From Pseudomonas sp. ML96 (lineage in GTDB: Bacteria > Pseudomonadota > Gammaproteobacteria > Pseudomonadales > Pseudomonadaceae): a stretch of 64,000 nt of DNA. How positions within the stretch are numbered: position 1 is the stretch's first letter; each line of letters starts with the position of its first letter. The stretch is from assembly GCF_000761545.1 (NCBI RefSeq), contig NZ_JPMY01000016.1, positions 85,935-149,934 of the forward strand, read 5' to 3'. The translations under genes and the position numbers were made by a program. Below, one piece after another: positions 1 to 9,373 of the stretch. The notes beneath the pieces are model-generated. The model was given only the letters and a program-made list of their open reading frames with translations. It did not search any database and was not told the DNA's origin.

Positions 1-235
1 CCCACAGGCTATTGCCGACGATGAGCCCATACAGCAGCAGACGTGGCCGATTGCCACGCAGCGCCAGGGAGAAGGAATAACTGGCGTAGATCAGGTTCAC
101 CACGCCGATAAACAGCAGCAGTTCACGCGGCAAACTATAGAGATCGCTCAGCCAGGCGCCGAGCGCCAGCACCACCAGGCCTGCCGTGGCCGCTGCGGCG
201 GAATCGATCCATAACAGATAGCGAAAGATGGGCAC
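1..235 (-). CDS. Small integral membrane protein, C-terminus cut by window edge
   Basis: The reverse strand is open from position 235 to the left edge and encodes at least 78 residues with no stop. The reading begins VPIFRYLLWIDSAAAATAG and contains alternating hydrophobic stretches (about residues 17-35, 41-58 and 65 onward) consistent with three or more membrane helices. I chose a GTG start at 235 because an in-frame TGA lies five codons upstream on that strand and no ATG is available between. I do not recognise a family with confidence. The following gene on the same strand is also a short membrane protein. Partial, function unknown. Confidence 0.55.
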   Translation of the reverse strand, partial: MPIFRYLLWIDSAAAATAGLVVLALGAWLSDLYSLPRELLLFIGVVNLIYASYSFSLALRGNRPRLLLYGLIVGNSLW

Positions 236-317
236 TGCGGGCTCTCGTCACGACCTCAGACTGGCGAAGCGTAGCAGGCTGCTACAACGGGTTCAGCGAG
301 CTAATGCATTGAACCTC

Positions 318-530
318 TCAGGTATCAGCACCACGCGCCCGACGCGGCCCCATGATCATCCAGTTGAACAGGCCCAGCAGCGGGAACAGCAGGAGCAGCG
401 CCATCCACAGCGCCTTCTGCTGTCGCCCCGCGGCACTACCCAGCACCTGTGCGATGGCCCAGGCGGTCAGTGACAGGTAGAGCAACGCGGGCAGGCCATA
501 GAACAGCCAGTCCGGCAGGGACGCAAGCAT
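318..530 (-). CDS. PLDc_N-like small membrane protein
   Basis: This 70-residue protein has two predicted membrane helices (residues about 8-30 and 41-60). The second ends in FPLLGLFNWMIMGPRR, which matches the hallmark of the PLDc_N domain: a hydrophobic helix with a PxxG turn and a final W-x-x-x-G-P. That domain is found at the N-terminus of cardiolipin synthases and as free-standing small proteins of unknown role. No phospholipase D HKD motif is present, so it is not an enzyme by itself. It lies 58 bases downstream of mtnC on the same strand and could be the last gene of that operon. Function inferred only from the fold. Confidence 0.7.
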   Translation of the reverse strand: MLASLPDWLFYGLPALLYLSLTAWAIAQVLGSAAGRQQKALWMALLLLFPLLGLFNWMIMGPRRARGADT

Positions 531-588
531 CGGGCATCTCCCAGCAAGGGTTTCCCCTTAGGGTTCTACCAGCCCGCCTAGGTTCAGC

Positions 589-1272
589 TCAGAAACGATC
601 CAGATCGATCACCGCGAAACTGGCCACCGTGTCATGCCCGACCAGGCGCCCGCCTTCACGGGCCAGGCCGATGGTCTGCAGGCCGGCCTGCTGCGCTGCA
701 TCCAGCTCCTGGACGACATCGGAGAGGAACAGTATCTCGTCGCCGGGCAGGCCGATGGCCGCGGCGATGTTCTGGTAGGACTGCGCTTCGCGCTTGGGGC
801 CGCTGCTGGTATCGAAGTAGCCGGCAAAAAGCGGAGTCAGGTCGCCGGCGATGGAGCAGCCAAAGAGCAGCTGCTGTGCCTGCACCGAGCCGGAGGAATA
901 GACGTACAGCGCGTAGCCATCCCGATGCCAGCGCTGCAATGCTTCCACCGCGTCCGGGTAGACGTGGCCCTTGAGCTGCCCCGCCTCGTAGCCTTGCTGC
1001 CAGACCATGCCCTGCAGGGCCTTGAGCGGCGTGGCCTTGCGGTCCTCGATGATCCACTGCAAGAGGATCTCGATAACCCGGATCAGGTCCGCATCAGCCT
1101 CACCGCTCTCGGCACGCACGGCGTCCAGTTGCGCGGCCACGGCCGGCTCCTGCGCATGTTCGATGACAAACTGCGGCAGATGCTCGAAGGCATAGGGGAA
1201 CAACACGTCGAAGACGAAGCTCACCGCGCTGGTGGTGCCTTCGATGTCGGTGAGGATGGCCCTGATCGGCAT
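589..1272 (-). CDS. mtnC: Enolase-phosphatase E1, methionine salvage
   Basis: This 227-residue HAD-superfamily enzyme enolises 2,3-diketo-5-methylthiopentyl-1-phosphate and dephosphorylates it to acireductone, in the cytoplasm. The start [20 protein letters not shown] carries the HAD motif I aspartate and the DIEGTT signature of MtnC. Motif II is YVYSSGSV and motif III/IV lies around [18 protein letters not shown] and [14 protein letters not shown]. The longer open frame to 1446 overlaps mtnD on the same strand and is not coding, so I use the ATG at 1272. It sits 5 bases after the mtnD stop, in the order mtnB, mtnD, mtnC, giving three consecutive steps of the 5'-methylthioadenosine recycling pathway. 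Confidence 0.96.
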   Translation of the reverse strand: MPIRAILTDIEGTTSAVSFVFDVLFPYAFEHLPQFVIEHAQEPAVAAQLDAVRAESGEADADLIRVIEILLQWIIEDRKATPLKALQGMVWQQGYEAGQLKGHVYPDAVEALQRWHRDGYALYVYSSGSVQAQQLLFGCSIAGDLTPLFAGYFDTSSGPKREAQSYQNIAAAIGLPGDEILFLSDVVQELDAAQQAGLQTIGLAREGGRLVGHDTVASFAVIDLDRF

Positions 1273-1277
1273 GGACT

Positions 1278-1823
1278 TCAGTCTTCCAGGCGCGGGAAGC
1301 GGCTGGCGATGTCGTCGCCGGTGAAGCTGGCGACCCAGCCTTCCGGGTTGTTGAACAGGCGAATGGCCACGAAGTGCGGGAACTCGCCCATGTCGAACCA
1401 GTGGCGGGTGCCGGCCGGTACCGAGATCAGATCGTTCTTCTCGCACAGCACGGCGTAGACGTAGTCGCCGATGTGCAGGCTAAACAGGCCACGGCCGGCG
1501 ACGAAGAAGCGCACCTCATCCTCGCCATGCTGGTGCTCGTCGAGGAACTTGGCGCGCAACTCGTCCTTCTGTGGATGCTTGCGGTCCAGACTGATCACGT
1601 CGACGGTGACGTAGCCACGCTCTGCCTTGAGCTGGTCGATCTGCGCACGGTAGGCGGCGATCACTTCGTCCTGGCTGGCGCCCGGCTGGATCGGTGCCGC
1701 GGCCTGCCAGCGCTCGAAGCGCACGCCGACTTCGCCCAGGGTGGCGGCGATGTCCTCGGCATGGGTCAGCACCTTGTTCGGCACATCGGGGCTGGACTGG
1801 TGGTAAACGGTCAGGCTGCTCAT
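1278..1823 (-). CDS. mtnD: Acireductone dioxygenase, methionine salvage
   Basis: This is a 181-residue cupin that oxidises acireductone to the 2-keto acid of methionine plus formate (Fe form), or to other products in the Ni form. The metal site is visible as [12 protein letters not shown] (two His and a Glu) with the fourth ligand in GTRHWFDMG. The length is typical of the family. It lies between mtnB (21 bases upstream) and mtnC (5 bases downstream) on the same strand. The substrate is made by MtnC, so adjacency fits the pathway. The metal used cannot be told from sequence. Confidence 0.97.
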   Translation of the reverse strand: MSSLTVYHQSSPDVPNKVLTHAEDIAATLGEVGVRFERWQAAAPIQPGASQDEVIAAYRAQIDQLKAERGYVTVDVISLDRKHPQKDELRAKFLDEHQHGEDEVRFFVAGRGLFSLHIGDYVYAVLCEKNDLISVPAGTRHWFDMGEFPHFVAIRLFNNPEGWVASFTGDDIASRFPRLED

Positions 1824-1844
1824 TGCATTTCCTCTACGGGATTC

Positions 1845-2456
1845 TCAGCGCTGCAGGGCGCGTACTTTCAGTTCGCACTCGAACAGGAATTCGAAGGCCT
1901 CGACCTGGCGCAGGCAGTCGCCAATGGTCGCGCCCCAGGTATACAGGCCGTGGCCACGGATCAGGTAACCGACGCAATCGGGCCGCTCGTCCAGCCAGGG
2001 CTGCACCTTGGTGGCCAGGCGCGCGATGTCCTGATCGTTGTCGAAGATCGGCACCAGCACCTGGCTTTCGTGGCTGTCGACGCCGGCGAAGGCCTTTTGC
2101 AGTTCATAGTCGGCGAACACCAGGGAATCGGCCAGGGTCAGACGCGACAGCACGGTGGCGTTGACCGAATGGGTATGCAGCACGGCGCCGATCGCCGGTT
2201 GCCAGCGGTACAGCTGGGTGTGCAGGCGGGCCTCGGCGGAAGGCTTCTTGCCCGGTTCCAGGCTATTGCCGTCGAGGTCGGTGGCCAGCACGTCGTCCTC
2301 GCCCAGCTGGCCCTTGTGCCTGCCGGAGACGGTCAGCAGCGCCTGGTCGAAGGGCAGCCGCGCCGAATAGTTGCCGCTGGTGGCCGGCGACCAGCCACGC
2401 TCATGCAGAAAGCGCCCCGCCTCGATGATCTGCCGGGTCAGTTGTTCACGGCTCAT
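1845..2456 (-). CDS. mtnB: Methylthioribulose-1-phosphate dehydratase
   Basis: This is a 203-residue class II aldolase-fold enzyme that dehydrates 5-methylthioribulose-1-phosphate to 2,3-diketo-5-methylthiopentyl-1-phosphate, the substrate of MtnC. The family motifs are TSGNYSARL near residue 27, the zinc-binding LHTHSVNAT around residue 95, and GYLIRGHGLYTWGATI around residue 160 supplying the third His. The ATG at 2456 overlaps the stop of the upstream MFS gene by four bases (ATGA), so translation is probably coupled. It is the first of the three methionine-salvage genes in transcription order. Confidence 0.96.
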   Translation of the reverse strand: MSREQLTRQIIEAGRFLHERGWSPATSGNYSARLPFDQALLTVSGRHKGQLGEDDVLATDLDGNSLEPGKKPSAEARLHTQLYRWQPAIGAVLHTHSVNATVLSRLTLADSLVFADYELQKAFAGVDSHESQVLVPIFDNDQDIARLATKVQPWLDERPDCVGYLIRGHGLYTWGATIGDCLRQVEAFEFLFECELKVRALQR

Positions 2457-3607
2457 GGCCGTTCCTCATGCAAACGGACGGCAATGATAAAGGCCGCGGC
2501 CAGGGCTACCAAGCTGGCGATGGCGAAGGTCCAGGCCGGGCCCAGACCAGCCCAGCTGTAGCCCGCGTACAGCGCCCCCAGGGCGCCGCCGGTGCCGGCC
2601 AGCGCCGCGTACAGCGCCTGGCCCTGGCCCTGCTGGTTGGGGCCGAAGCTGCGCTGGACGAAATGGATGGCGGCGGCATGGAAGCTGCCGAAGGTGGCAG
2701 CATGCAGCAGCTGGGCGAACAGCAGCACACCCAGGTGATCGGCCAGGTTGCCCAGCAGCAGCCAGCGCAACGATGCCAGCAGGAAGCTGGCCGCCAGCAC
2801 CCAGCGCACCGAAAAACGCGTGAGGATGCGCGCCATGAACAGGAACAGCACAATCTCCGCCACCACGCCCAGCGCCCACATCTGGCCGATGAAGCCGCGC
2901 GCGTAGCCGAGGCTCTCCAGATGCAGGGTGAGGAAGGTGTAGTACGGCCCGTGCGACAGCTGCATCAGGCACACGCAGAAGAAGAACGCCGGCACGCCGG
3001 GGCGGCGCAGCTGGGCGAGAAAACCGCCCTCGCCGCCCTGCCCGGCCCGCGCCTGCGGCACTGCATTGGGCACCCACAGGGTGCCGACTAGGATGCCGGC
3101 GAGGATCAGCACCACCATGACCGGGAACAGCCCAGGACTGAAGCGCTGGAACAGCGCGCCCAGGCCGATCACCGCAACAATGAAGCCGATCGAGCCCCAC
3201 AGGCGGATCTGCGAATAGCGCGCGCTCTGTTCACGCAGGTGCGCCAGGGTGATCACCTCGAACTGTGGCAGCACCGCGTGCCAGAAGAAGGCATGCAGCG
3301 CCATCACCAGAGCCAGCCAGGCGTAGCTCTGGTCGACGAAGATCAGGCAGAAGCTCGCCAGCGTACAGGCCGCACCAAAACGCACGATGCGCAGGCGCTG
3401 GCCGCTGCGGTCACCCAGCCAGCCCCACAGGTTGGGCGCCAGGCAGCGCATCAGCATCGGGATGGCCACCAGCTCGCCGATGCGCGCCGGCGAGAAGCCC
3501 AGGTGCTGGAAGTACAGCGGCAGGAAGGGCGCGGTGGCGCCCAGCATGGCGAAGTAGAAGAAGTAGAACGCGGACAGCCGCCAGTACGGCAGCGGCTGCA
3601 CGGTCAC
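2453..3607 (-). CDS. MFS transporter, HcaT/YcaD-like
   Basis: This 384-residue major facilitator protein has about twelve hydrophobic helices and begins [21 protein letters not shown]. The loop [18 protein letters not shown] between helices 2 and 3 is the MFS motif A region. The sequence resembles the MFS_1-like (HcaT, 3-phenylpropionate permease) branch. Start is GTG at 3607, overlapping the aroC stop as GTGA, and its stop overlaps the mtnB start as ATGA, so it is locked into the aroC-mtn operon. Substrate is unknown. Location beside methionine salvage suggests, but does not show, transport of a methylthio compound or an aromatic acid. Confidence 0.85.
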   Translation of the reverse strand: MTVQPLPYWRLSAFYFFYFAMLGATAPFLPLYFQHLGFSPARIGELVAIPMLMRCLAPNLWGWLGDRSGQRLRIVRFGAACTLASFCLIFVDQSYAWLALVMALHAFFWHAVLPQFEVITLAHLREQSARYSQIRLWGSIGFIVAVIGLGALFQRFSPGLFPVMVVLILAGILVGTLWVPNAVPQARAGQGGEGGFLAQLRRPGVPAFFFCVCLMQLSHGPYYTFLTLHLESLGYARGFIGQMWALGVVAEIVLFLFMARILTRFSVRWVLAASFLLASLRWLLLGNLADHLGVLLFAQLLHAATFGSFHAAAIHFVQRSFGPNQQGQGQALYAALAGTGGALGALYAGYSWAGLGPAWTFAIASLVALAAAFIIAVRLHEERP

Positions 3608-4695
3608 AGCTGCGGCAGTACCGGCGTGTTGACCCGCACGTCGGCGTTCTGTGCGCGGTGGCGCAGCAGGTGGTCGAGCAGTACGATGGCCAGCATCGCT
3701 TCGGCGATCGGCGTGGCACGGATGCCGACGCAGGGGTCATGGCGACCCTTGGTGATCACGTCCACCGGGTTGCCGTCGACGTCGATGGAGCGGCCCGGCG
3801 TGGTGATGCTGGAGGTCGGCTTGAGCGCCAGGTGGGCGACGATCGGCTGGCCGCTGGAGATGCCACCGAGGATGCCGCCGGCGTTGTTGCTGAGGAAGCC
3901 TTGCGGGGTCAGCTCGTCGCGGTGCTCGGTGCCGCGCTGGGCCACCGAGGCGAAACCAGCGCCGATTTCCACGCCCTTGACCGCGTTGATGCTCATCAGC
4001 GCGTGGGCCAGGTCTGCGTCCAGGCGGTCGAAGATCGGCTCACCCAGGCCCGGCATCACGCCTTCGGCGACCACGGTGATCTTCGCACCGACCGAGTCCT
4101 GGTCACGGCGCAGCTGGTCCATGTAGGCCTCCAGCTCCGGCACCTTGTCCGGGTCGGGGCTGAAGAAGGCGTTCTGCTCGACGCTGTCCCAGGTCTTGAA
4201 CGGGATCTCGATCGGGCCCAACTGGCTCATGTAGCCACGTACCTGGATGCCCAGGCCGGCCAGCACTTTCTTCGCCACGGCGCCGGCGGCGACGCGCATG
4301 GCGGTCTCGCGGGCCGAGCTGCGGCCGCCACCACGGTAGTCGCGGATGCCGTACTTGTGGTGGTAGGTGTAGTCGGCGTGGGCCGGGCGGAACAGGTCCT
4401 TGATCGCCGAGTAGTCCTTGGACTTCTGGTCGGTGTTGCGGATCAGCAGGCCGATCGGGCAGCCAGTGGTCTTGCCCTCGAACACCCCGGAGAGAATCTC
4501 GACTTCGTCGTCTTCCTGGCGCTGGGTGGTGTGGCGGCTGGTGCCCGGCTTGCGGCGATCAAGGTCGCGCTGCAGGTCTTCCAGGGACAGCTCGATGCCC
4601 GGCGGGCAACCGTCGACTATGGCGACCAGGGCCGGACCGTGGCTCTCGCCAGCGGTAGTGACGGTGAACAACTTGCCGTAAGTGTTGCCGGACAT
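3604..4695 (-). CDS. aroC: Chorismate synthase
   Basis: This 363-residue enzyme converts 5-enolpyruvylshikimate-3-phosphate to chorismate using reduced FMN, the last common step to aromatic amino acids, folate and quinones. Family signatures are plain: [18 protein letters not shown] near the N-terminus, [20 protein letters not shown], and [17 protein letters not shown]. The true start is [10 protein letters not shown] at 4695; the extra 24 codons upstream are not conserved-looking. Length equals the usual 360-ish residues. It leads the five-gene minus-strand operon (aroC, MFS, mtnB, mtnD, mtnC). Confidence 0.97.
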   Translation of the reverse strand: MSGNTYGKLFTVTTAGESHGPALVAIVDGCPPGIELSLEDLQRDLDRRKPGTSRHTTQRQEDDEVEILSGVFEGKTTGCPIGLLIRNTDQKSKDYSAIKDLFRPAHADYTYHHKYGIRDYRGGGRSSARETAMRVAAGAVAKKVLAGLGIQVRGYMSQLGPIEIPFKTWDSVEQNAFFSPDPDKVPELEAYMDQLRRDQDSVGAKITVVAEGVMPGLGEPIFDRLDADLAHALMSINAVKGVEIGAGFASVAQRGTEHRDELTPQGFLSNNAGGILGGISSGQPIVAHLALKPTSSITTPGRSIDVDGNPVDVITKGRHDPCVGIRATPIAEAMLAIVLLDHLLRHRAQNADVRVNTPVLPQL

Positions 4696-4824
4696 GTACA
4701 GCGCTCCGCAGAGATGGACCTCGATTTGAAGGTCGAGGAGTATACCCGCGGCCTTGCGCCAGTTCACCCCTTCGCGCCACGTGCCGACGGGCCCTGCCAG
4801 GACAACCAGGAACCTCCCCGGCGC

Positions 4825-5793
4825 ATGCTCCGACTGCTCCTCTGCATTCTTCCCCTGCTCAGCGGCCTGTGCCTGGCCGGCCCGCAGGCCATTGTCCGCA
4901 CGCCCGTCGAGCTGGATACCGGCAGCGGCGTGCTACACGGCACCCTGCTGCGCCCCAAGACCGAACAGGCAGTATCCGTCGCATTGATCATCGCCGGCTC
5001 CGGCCCCACCGACCGCGACGGCAATAACCCGATGGCCGGGCGCAACGACAGCCTGAAGAAACTCGCCGAGCTGCTGGCCGCCCAGGGCGTCGCCAGCCTG
5101 CGCTACGACAAACGCGGCATCGCCGCCAGCACGGCGGCCGGGCCGGATGAGCGACAGCTCAGCCTGGAGGCCTATGCCGCCGACGCCGCACGCTGGGGCC
5201 AGCGCCTGAAGCGCGACCCGCGCTTCTCCCGGCTGATCCTTATCGGCCACAGCGAGGGCTCGCTGGTCGCCGGCATGGCCGCGCAAGGCGCCGGGGCCGA
5301 TGCCCTGATCAGCATCGCCGGCAGCTCGCGACCCGTCGATGAGCTGCTCCGCGAGCAGTTGCACGAACGCCTGCCCAACGAGCTGCTGGCCGATAGCGAA
5401 CGCATTCTGGCCAGCCTCAAGCTGGGCATCCCCACCAGCAACGTGCCGGAGCGCCTGCAGGTGATATTTCGCCCCAGCGTGCAGCCCTTCCTGATCTCGC
5501 TGTTCCGCCAGGACCCGGCGCAGGTGTTCGCCAGCCTGCGCATCCCCACGCTGATCATCCAGGGCAGTCACGACATCCAGGTCAAGGTGGCCGATGCCGA
5601 GCGCCTGCAGGCGGCGACGCCCAATGCGCGGCTAGTGGTCATCGAAGGCATGAACCACGTGATGCGCATCGTGCCCATGGACCTGCAACGCCAGCTGGCA
5701 TCCTATGCTGAGCCCAAGCTGCCACTGGCCAATGAGCTAGGTGCCAGTATTCTTGCCTTCATCGACGATCTGCCAGACTCCAGAAAACCGTAG
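4825..5793 (+). CDS. Exported alpha/beta hydrolase
   Basis: This 322-residue protein starts [20 protein letters not shown], a clear signal peptide, so it is probably periplasmic. The catalytic serine is in [10 protein letters not shown] (about residue 144), the likely acidic residue in IQGSHDIQV, and the histidine in EGMNHVM (about residue 280). An early [11 protein letters not shown] stretch supplies the oxyanion hole and is typical of the serine aminopeptidase-like alpha/beta hydrolases. It is divergent from aroC with 129 bases between start codons. The native substrate is unknown. The open frame extends far upstream but only as a shadow of aroC. Confidence 0.88.
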   Translation: MLRLLLCILPLLSGLCLAGPQAIVRTPVELDTGSGVLHGTLLRPKTEQAVSVALIIAGSGPTDRDGNNPMAGRNDSLKKLAELLAAQGVASLRYDKRGIAASTAAGPDERQLSLEAYAADAARWGQRLKRDPRFSRLILIGHSEGSLVAGMAAQGAGADALISIAGSSRPVDELLREQLHERLPNELLADSERILASLKLGIPTSNVPERLQVIFRPSVQPFLISLFRQDPAQVFASLRIPTLIIQGSHDIQVKVADAERLQAATPNARLVVIEGMNHVMRIVPMDLQRQLASYAEPKLPLANELGASILAFIDDLPDSRKP

Positions 5794-5862
5794 CGCGACC
5801 GATACAATTTCAAACGAGCGTACCAACTGGCGCGCCACAGGCCCTTGCAAGGTATTCACTCG

Positions 5863-6645
5863 ATGTCCGACAGCCCAGCCGAGCAGCCCAGCACCGAAGA
5901 GCCGGTGGAGGCCCAACCCCATCCCTGGGAAGGGCTGGAGGCCGAGCATTTCCAATTGCTGCGCCTGGCGCCATTGCCGACCGACCGCACTACCGGGCTG
6001 CGGCCTCTGCGCTTCGTCAAACTCGGCCGCGTCGAACGGCACAACGACGAACAGAGCCTGCTGCGCCTAACAGTTGAGCTGCCGGGGCAACGCCTACGCC
6101 GCGAACAGAACCTGCTGGAGGTGTGGGTCGACCACCGCAGCCGCGAGGTCCGCTTCGGCGCCGACAAGGGCCTGCAGATCGAGCCAGCCAACCGCGGTCT
6201 GGGGCGTTTCCTGCTCGCCCAAGGCATCGCCTGGGCGCGTCAGCGCTGGGGCAGCTACACGGTCGAGGGCGGCTCCCTGGCGGTGAAGGACGTGCTCAGC
6301 GAGGACGCCCGCCTGCGCCGTGACCACTTCCTGCGCATCCAGGGTTTCGAGGTGGCCTATCAGGACCTGGCGCAGATCAAGGCCAGCTACAGCGCCAGCC
6401 GGGTCAGCGTGCTCAACCCCGAGTGGAACCAGGAAAAGGTCCAGGTGCTCGACCTACTCGACTGCGGCGCCATGCTGCAGCAGGCCGACCAGAACCTGCA
6501 CGAGCAGCAGCTCAAGATCACCAAGCTGGAGCGCCAGATCGACATGCTCCGGCGCGAAGACAGCGGCCTGCGTTTCACCATCGCCTGCCTGGTGGCGCTG
6601 GCGCTGTTCCAGGCCGGACTGCTGATCTGGATCGCAACGCGCTAG
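5863..6645 (+). CDS. Uncharacterised tail-anchored coiled-coil protein
   Basis: This 260-residue protein starts MSDSPAEQPSTEEPVEAQP, a disordered acidic N-terminus. A globular domain spans residues about 45-185, including GRFLLAQGIAWARQRWG, and a short coiled coil follows (about 205-232, DQNLHEQQLKITKLERQIDM). The C-terminal hydrophobic helix FTIACLVALALFQAGLLIWI is followed by only three residues, so it looks tail-anchored with the body in the cytoplasm. An alternative ATG six codons upstream (5845) exists. It is 69 bases downstream of the hydrolase and convergent with prmB. A similar gene sits at this place in P. aeruginosa as I recall. The function is unknown; the fold may be acetyltransferase-like but I see no decisive motif. 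Confidence 0.75.
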   Translation: MSDSPAEQPSTEEPVEAQPHPWEGLEAEHFQLLRLAPLPTDRTTGLRPLRFVKLGRVERHNDEQSLLRLTVELPGQRLRREQNLLEVWVDHRSREVRFGADKGLQIEPANRGLGRFLLAQGIAWARQRWGSYTVEGGSLAVKDVLSEDARLRRDHFLRIQGFEVAYQDLAQIKASYSASRVSVLNPEWNQEKVQVLDLLDCGAMLQQADQNLHEQQLKITKLERQIDMLRREDSGLRFTIACLVALALFQAGLLIWIATR

Positions 6646-6651
6646 CGCGAA

Positions 6652-7566
6652 TCAGCCCTTGAGCCGCGAACGGAACAGCTTCTGGTACTCGCGGCACTGG
6701 GACGCCGCCAGCAGGAATACGCCGTGGCCACCCTGCTCGAACTCCAGCCAGGTGAAGTCCACTTCCGGGTAGATGGCCTCGACATGCACCTGGCTGTTAC
6801 CCACCTCGACGATCAGCAAGCCCTTCTCGCTCAGATGGTCGGCGGCCTCGGCCAGCATCCGTCGCACCAGGTCCAGACCATCGTCACCACAGGCCAGGCC
6901 CAGCTCCGGCTCGTGCTGGTATTCGGCCGGCATGTCGGCGAAGTCCTCGGCGTCCACATAGGGCGGGTTGGAGACGATCAGGTCGAAGCGCTGTCCCGGC
7001 AGGCCATCGAAGCCATCGCCCTGCACGGTGTACACGCGCTCTTCCAGACCATGCCGCTCGATGTTGTGGTTGGCCACCTCCAGCGCATCGAAGGACAGGT
7101 CGCCCAGCACCACTTCCGCCTCGGGGAAGGCATAGGCGCAGGCGATGCCGATGCAGCCTGAGCCGGTGCACAGGTCGAGGATGCGCATCGGTGTGGCCGG
7201 CAGCCAGGGTTCGAACTGGCTGCCGATCAGCTCGGCGATGGGCGAGCGCGGCACCAGCACACGCTCGTCAACCAGGAACGGCAGGCCGCAGAACCAGGCC
7301 TCGCCCAGCAGGTAGGCGGTCGGCACGCGATCCTCGACGCGGCGGCGGATCAGCTCCAGCAGGTGCTGTTGCTCGTCTTCTTCGAGACGGCAATCGAGGT
7401 AGGCGTCGGCAATCTCGAACGGCAGGTGCAGGGAGCCCAGCACCAGCTGGCGGGCATCGTCCCAGGCGTTGTCGGTGCCGTGGCCGAAGAACAGGCCGGC
7501 CTCGTGGAAGCGGCTGACGGCCCAGCGGATATGGTCGCGCACGGTGCGCAGGCGAGATGGGGACAC
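6652..7566 (-). CDS. prmB: Ribosomal protein uL3 glutamine methyltransferase
   Basis: This 304-residue SAM-dependent N5-glutamine methyltransferase belongs to the PrmB/PrmC family. SAM-binding motif I is [20 protein letters not shown] (about residues 135-154). The catalytic NPPY motif is in [13 protein letters not shown] (about residue 205). The N-terminal region [22 protein letters not shown] sequence (here [13 protein letters not shown]) is characteristic of PrmB, which modifies ribosomal protein L3, rather than of PrmC, which modifies release factors. The start is GTG at 7566 with GAGG eight bases upstream. It is divergent from the isochorismatase-like gene. Confidence 0.93.
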   Translation of the reverse strand: MSPSRLRTVRDHIRWAVSRFHEAGLFFGHGTDNAWDDARQLVLGSLHLPFEIADAYLDCRLEEDEQQHLLELIRRRVEDRVPTAYLLGEAWFCGLPFLVDERVLVPRSPIAELIGSQFEPWLPATPMRILDLCTGSGCIGIACAYAFPEAEVVLGDLSFDALEVANHNIERHGLEERVYTVQGDGFDGLPGQRFDLIVSNPPYVDAEDFADMPAEYQHEPELGLACGDDGLDLVRRMLAEAADHLSEKGLLIVEVGNSQVHVEAIYPEVDFTWLEFEQGGHGVFLLAASQCREYQKLFRSRLKG

Positions 7567-7767
7567 GGCGGATACCTCGAAAATCGGTGCGCGATTCTAA
7601 CAGGACGAAACAAAACTACTCGGCCCGTTTGCCGAAACCGCCGCCATCATTTCCAGGCAATAGCGCCGCGCCGCCGCCCATAGCGATAATCGACGCGACA
7701 CACAAGAGGTTCACATATCGGCCTGGCGAGCAGAGAATAGACGCATCGTTGCTATAGGAGCCCCCCC

Positions 7768-8361
7768 ATGTCCGATCCGAAAACGCTGTTCCAACTGCTC
7801 GGACGCGGTTATGCCCCAGCCACTCTCAGCAAGGCGACTCTCTTGGTTATCGATGCCCAGGAGGAGTACCGCAGTGGTGTTCTGCAGCTGCCCGATGTCG
7901 AGGCAGCCATCAGCGAGATCGCGACCCTGATGGGCGCCGCGCGCAACCTCGGTTCCCCCGTCGTGCATGTTCGCCATCTCGGCATCCCCGGCGGCTTCCT
8001 CGACCCGCAAGGGCCGCGTGGTCGCTTCATCGAGGGGCTCGCCCCGCTGGCCAGTGAGCCGGTAGTGGAGAAGCGCCTGCCCAATGCCTTCGCCGGTACC
8101 GAGTTGCACGAACGCCTGCAGCAGAGCGGCAACCTGGACCTGATCATCTGCGGCTTCATGACCCACTCCAGCGTCAGCACCACCGTGCGTGCGGCCAAGG
8201 ACTACGGTTATCGCTGCACCCTGGTGGACACCGCCTGCGCTACTCGCGACCTGCCCTACCAGGACGAACTGATCCCGGCCCGGGACCTGCACCGCATGAC
8301 CCTGGCGGCGCTCTCCGACAACTATGCGATGGTCGTGCCCCAGGCCCGCGCGCTGCTCTAG
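7768..8361 (+). CDS. Isochorismatase-fold hydrolase, nucleophile Cys replaced
   Basis: This 197-residue protein has the isochorismatase/cysteine-hydrolase fold. The triad aspartate is in LLVIDAQEEY (about residue 29) and the lysine in VEKRLPNAF (about residue 110). The position that normally carries the catalytic cysteine (family pattern T-H-x-C-V-x-x-T) reads MTHSSVSTTVRAA, so it is serine here (about residue 135). That resembles true isochorismatases, which also lack the cysteine, more than nicotinamidases. A good AGGAG lies seven bases before the ATG. No siderophore or phenazine genes surround it, so the substrate is unknown. Confidence 0.88.
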   Translation: MSDPKTLFQLLGRGYAPATLSKATLLVIDAQEEYRSGVLQLPDVEAAISEIATLMGAARNLGSPVVHVRHLGIPGGFLDPQGPRGRFIEGLAPLASEPVVEKRLPNAFAGTELHERLQQSGNLDLIICGFMTHSSVSTTVRAAKDYGYRCTLVDTACATRDLPYQDELIPARDLHRMTLAALSDNYAMVVPQARALL

Positions 8362-8454
8362 GTTCCGCCCGCACCGCTACTCGGTGAAGTCCAGCGGCCG
8401 GAACCCAACTGAATGGGGCCGGTCATAGCGCCGATAGCCCGAGAGGAAATCGGA

Positions 8455-8778
8455 ATGAAGCTTGATGGATTCGATGCACGCCGCTTGCGCCCCCGTGGCC
8501 CCGGTAACTGGCGCTGGCGCGCACTCGGTGCGCTCGCCGCGCTGTTCGCCGCCTGCGGCGTAATGCTCAGCATGGCCGGGGCAGCCACCCTGCTCGGCCG
8601 CCCTCCGGCTCTCGGCGCACTGAACGACAGCGCCGGTGCCGCCATCGTCCTGCTGCTGTTCGGCCTGTTCCTGCTGTGGGGTGGCGTGAATGTCTGGCGC
8701 CGTTGCCGTCGACGCATGCGTCGGCAGTACGGCAACGATCTGAGCCTGTCGCCACGGTTGCTGAAAAAGCGCGGCTGA
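8455..8778 (+). CDS. Two-helix basic membrane protein
   Basis: This 107-residue protein starts MKLDGFDARRLRPRGPGNWR, with GAGAGGAA upstream of the ATG at 8455; an earlier in-frame ATG at 8413 has no such site. Two hydrophobic helices (about residues 23-45 and 57-77) are flanked by strongly basic segments, ending RRCRRRMRRQYGNDLSL and a lysine-rich tail. That charge pattern places both termini in the cytoplasm. It precedes the Smr gene by 34 bases on the same strand. A homologous small gene occupies the same place in P. aeruginosa as I recall. No function is known to me. Confidence 0.75.
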   Translation: MKLDGFDARRLRPRGPGNWRWRALGALAALFAACGVMLSMAGAATLLGRPPALGALNDSAGAAIVLLLFGLFLLWGGVNVWRRCRRRMRRQYGNDLSLSPRLLKKRG

Positions 8779-8812
8779 AGCCGGTAAACTCGCCTCTCCC
8801 GTGGAGGCCTTC

Positions 8813-9373
8813 ATGCAAGACGACGATTTTTCCCTGTTCCAGTCCGCCGTGCACGGCGTCAAGCCGATCAGCCACGATCGCGCCGACACCGGCAAGCCCA
8901 AGGCCGACCGCCAGCGCATCAACACCCTGCGCCAGGCTGCCACCGTGAAGACCGAGCAGGTCAAGGTGGATGGCCTTTCTGACCAGTTCGTCATCGACGT
9001 CGGCGCTGAAGACGAGCTGTACTGGGCCCGCGACGGCGTACAGGACGGCCAGATGCGCAAGCTCAAGGCCGGCCAGGTGCCCTTCGAAGGCAGCCTCGAC
9101 CTGCACGGCATGACCGTGGAAAAAGCCCGCGAAATCCTCTGGGACTTCTTCGCCGAAGCCGCGCGCATGGAAGTGCGTTGCGTACGTGTGACCCACGGCA
9201 AAGCCGTGCGCACGGACGGCAAGCGCCCGATGATCAAGAGCCACGTCAACACCTGGCTGCGCCAGCACCCGCAGGTGCTGGGCTTCACCTCCTGCATCGC
9301 CAAGCATGGCGGCACCGGCGCGGTGTACATCCTGCTCAAGCGCACCATGCTAGACGGCCGCGACGAATACTGA
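8813..9373 (+). CDS. Smr-domain nuclease-like protein
   Basis: This 186-residue protein has an N-terminal low-complexity arm of about 90 residues and a C-terminal Smr domain. The domain's hallmarks are present: SLDLHGMTVEKAREIL (LDLHG motif, about residue 98), RVTHGKAVR in place of the usual THGKG, and AKHGGTGAVYILLKR at the end. Stand-alone Smr proteins of this size (SmrA/SmrB type) are DNA- or mRNA-cleaving endonucleases; SmrB cuts mRNA at collided ribosomes in E. coli, but the assignment here between A and B is open. The start at 8813 follows GTGGAGG. Its stop abuts the convergent gene on the other strand. Confidence 0.9.
   Translation: MQDDDFSLFQSAVHGVKPISHDRADTGKPKADRQRINTLRQAATVKTEQVKVDGLSDQFVIDVGAEDELYWARDGVQDGQMRKLKAGQVPFEGSLDLHGMTVEKAREILWDFFAEAARMEVRCVRVTHGKAVRTDGKRPMIKSHVNTWLRQHPQVLGFTSCIAKHGGTGAVYILLKRTMLDGRDEY

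Noticed and set aside
3265..4824. Open frame reading into the alpha/beta hydrolase
   Set aside because: It is the antisense shadow of the MFS gene and aroC in GC-rich DNA; the signal peptide at 4825 marks the true start.
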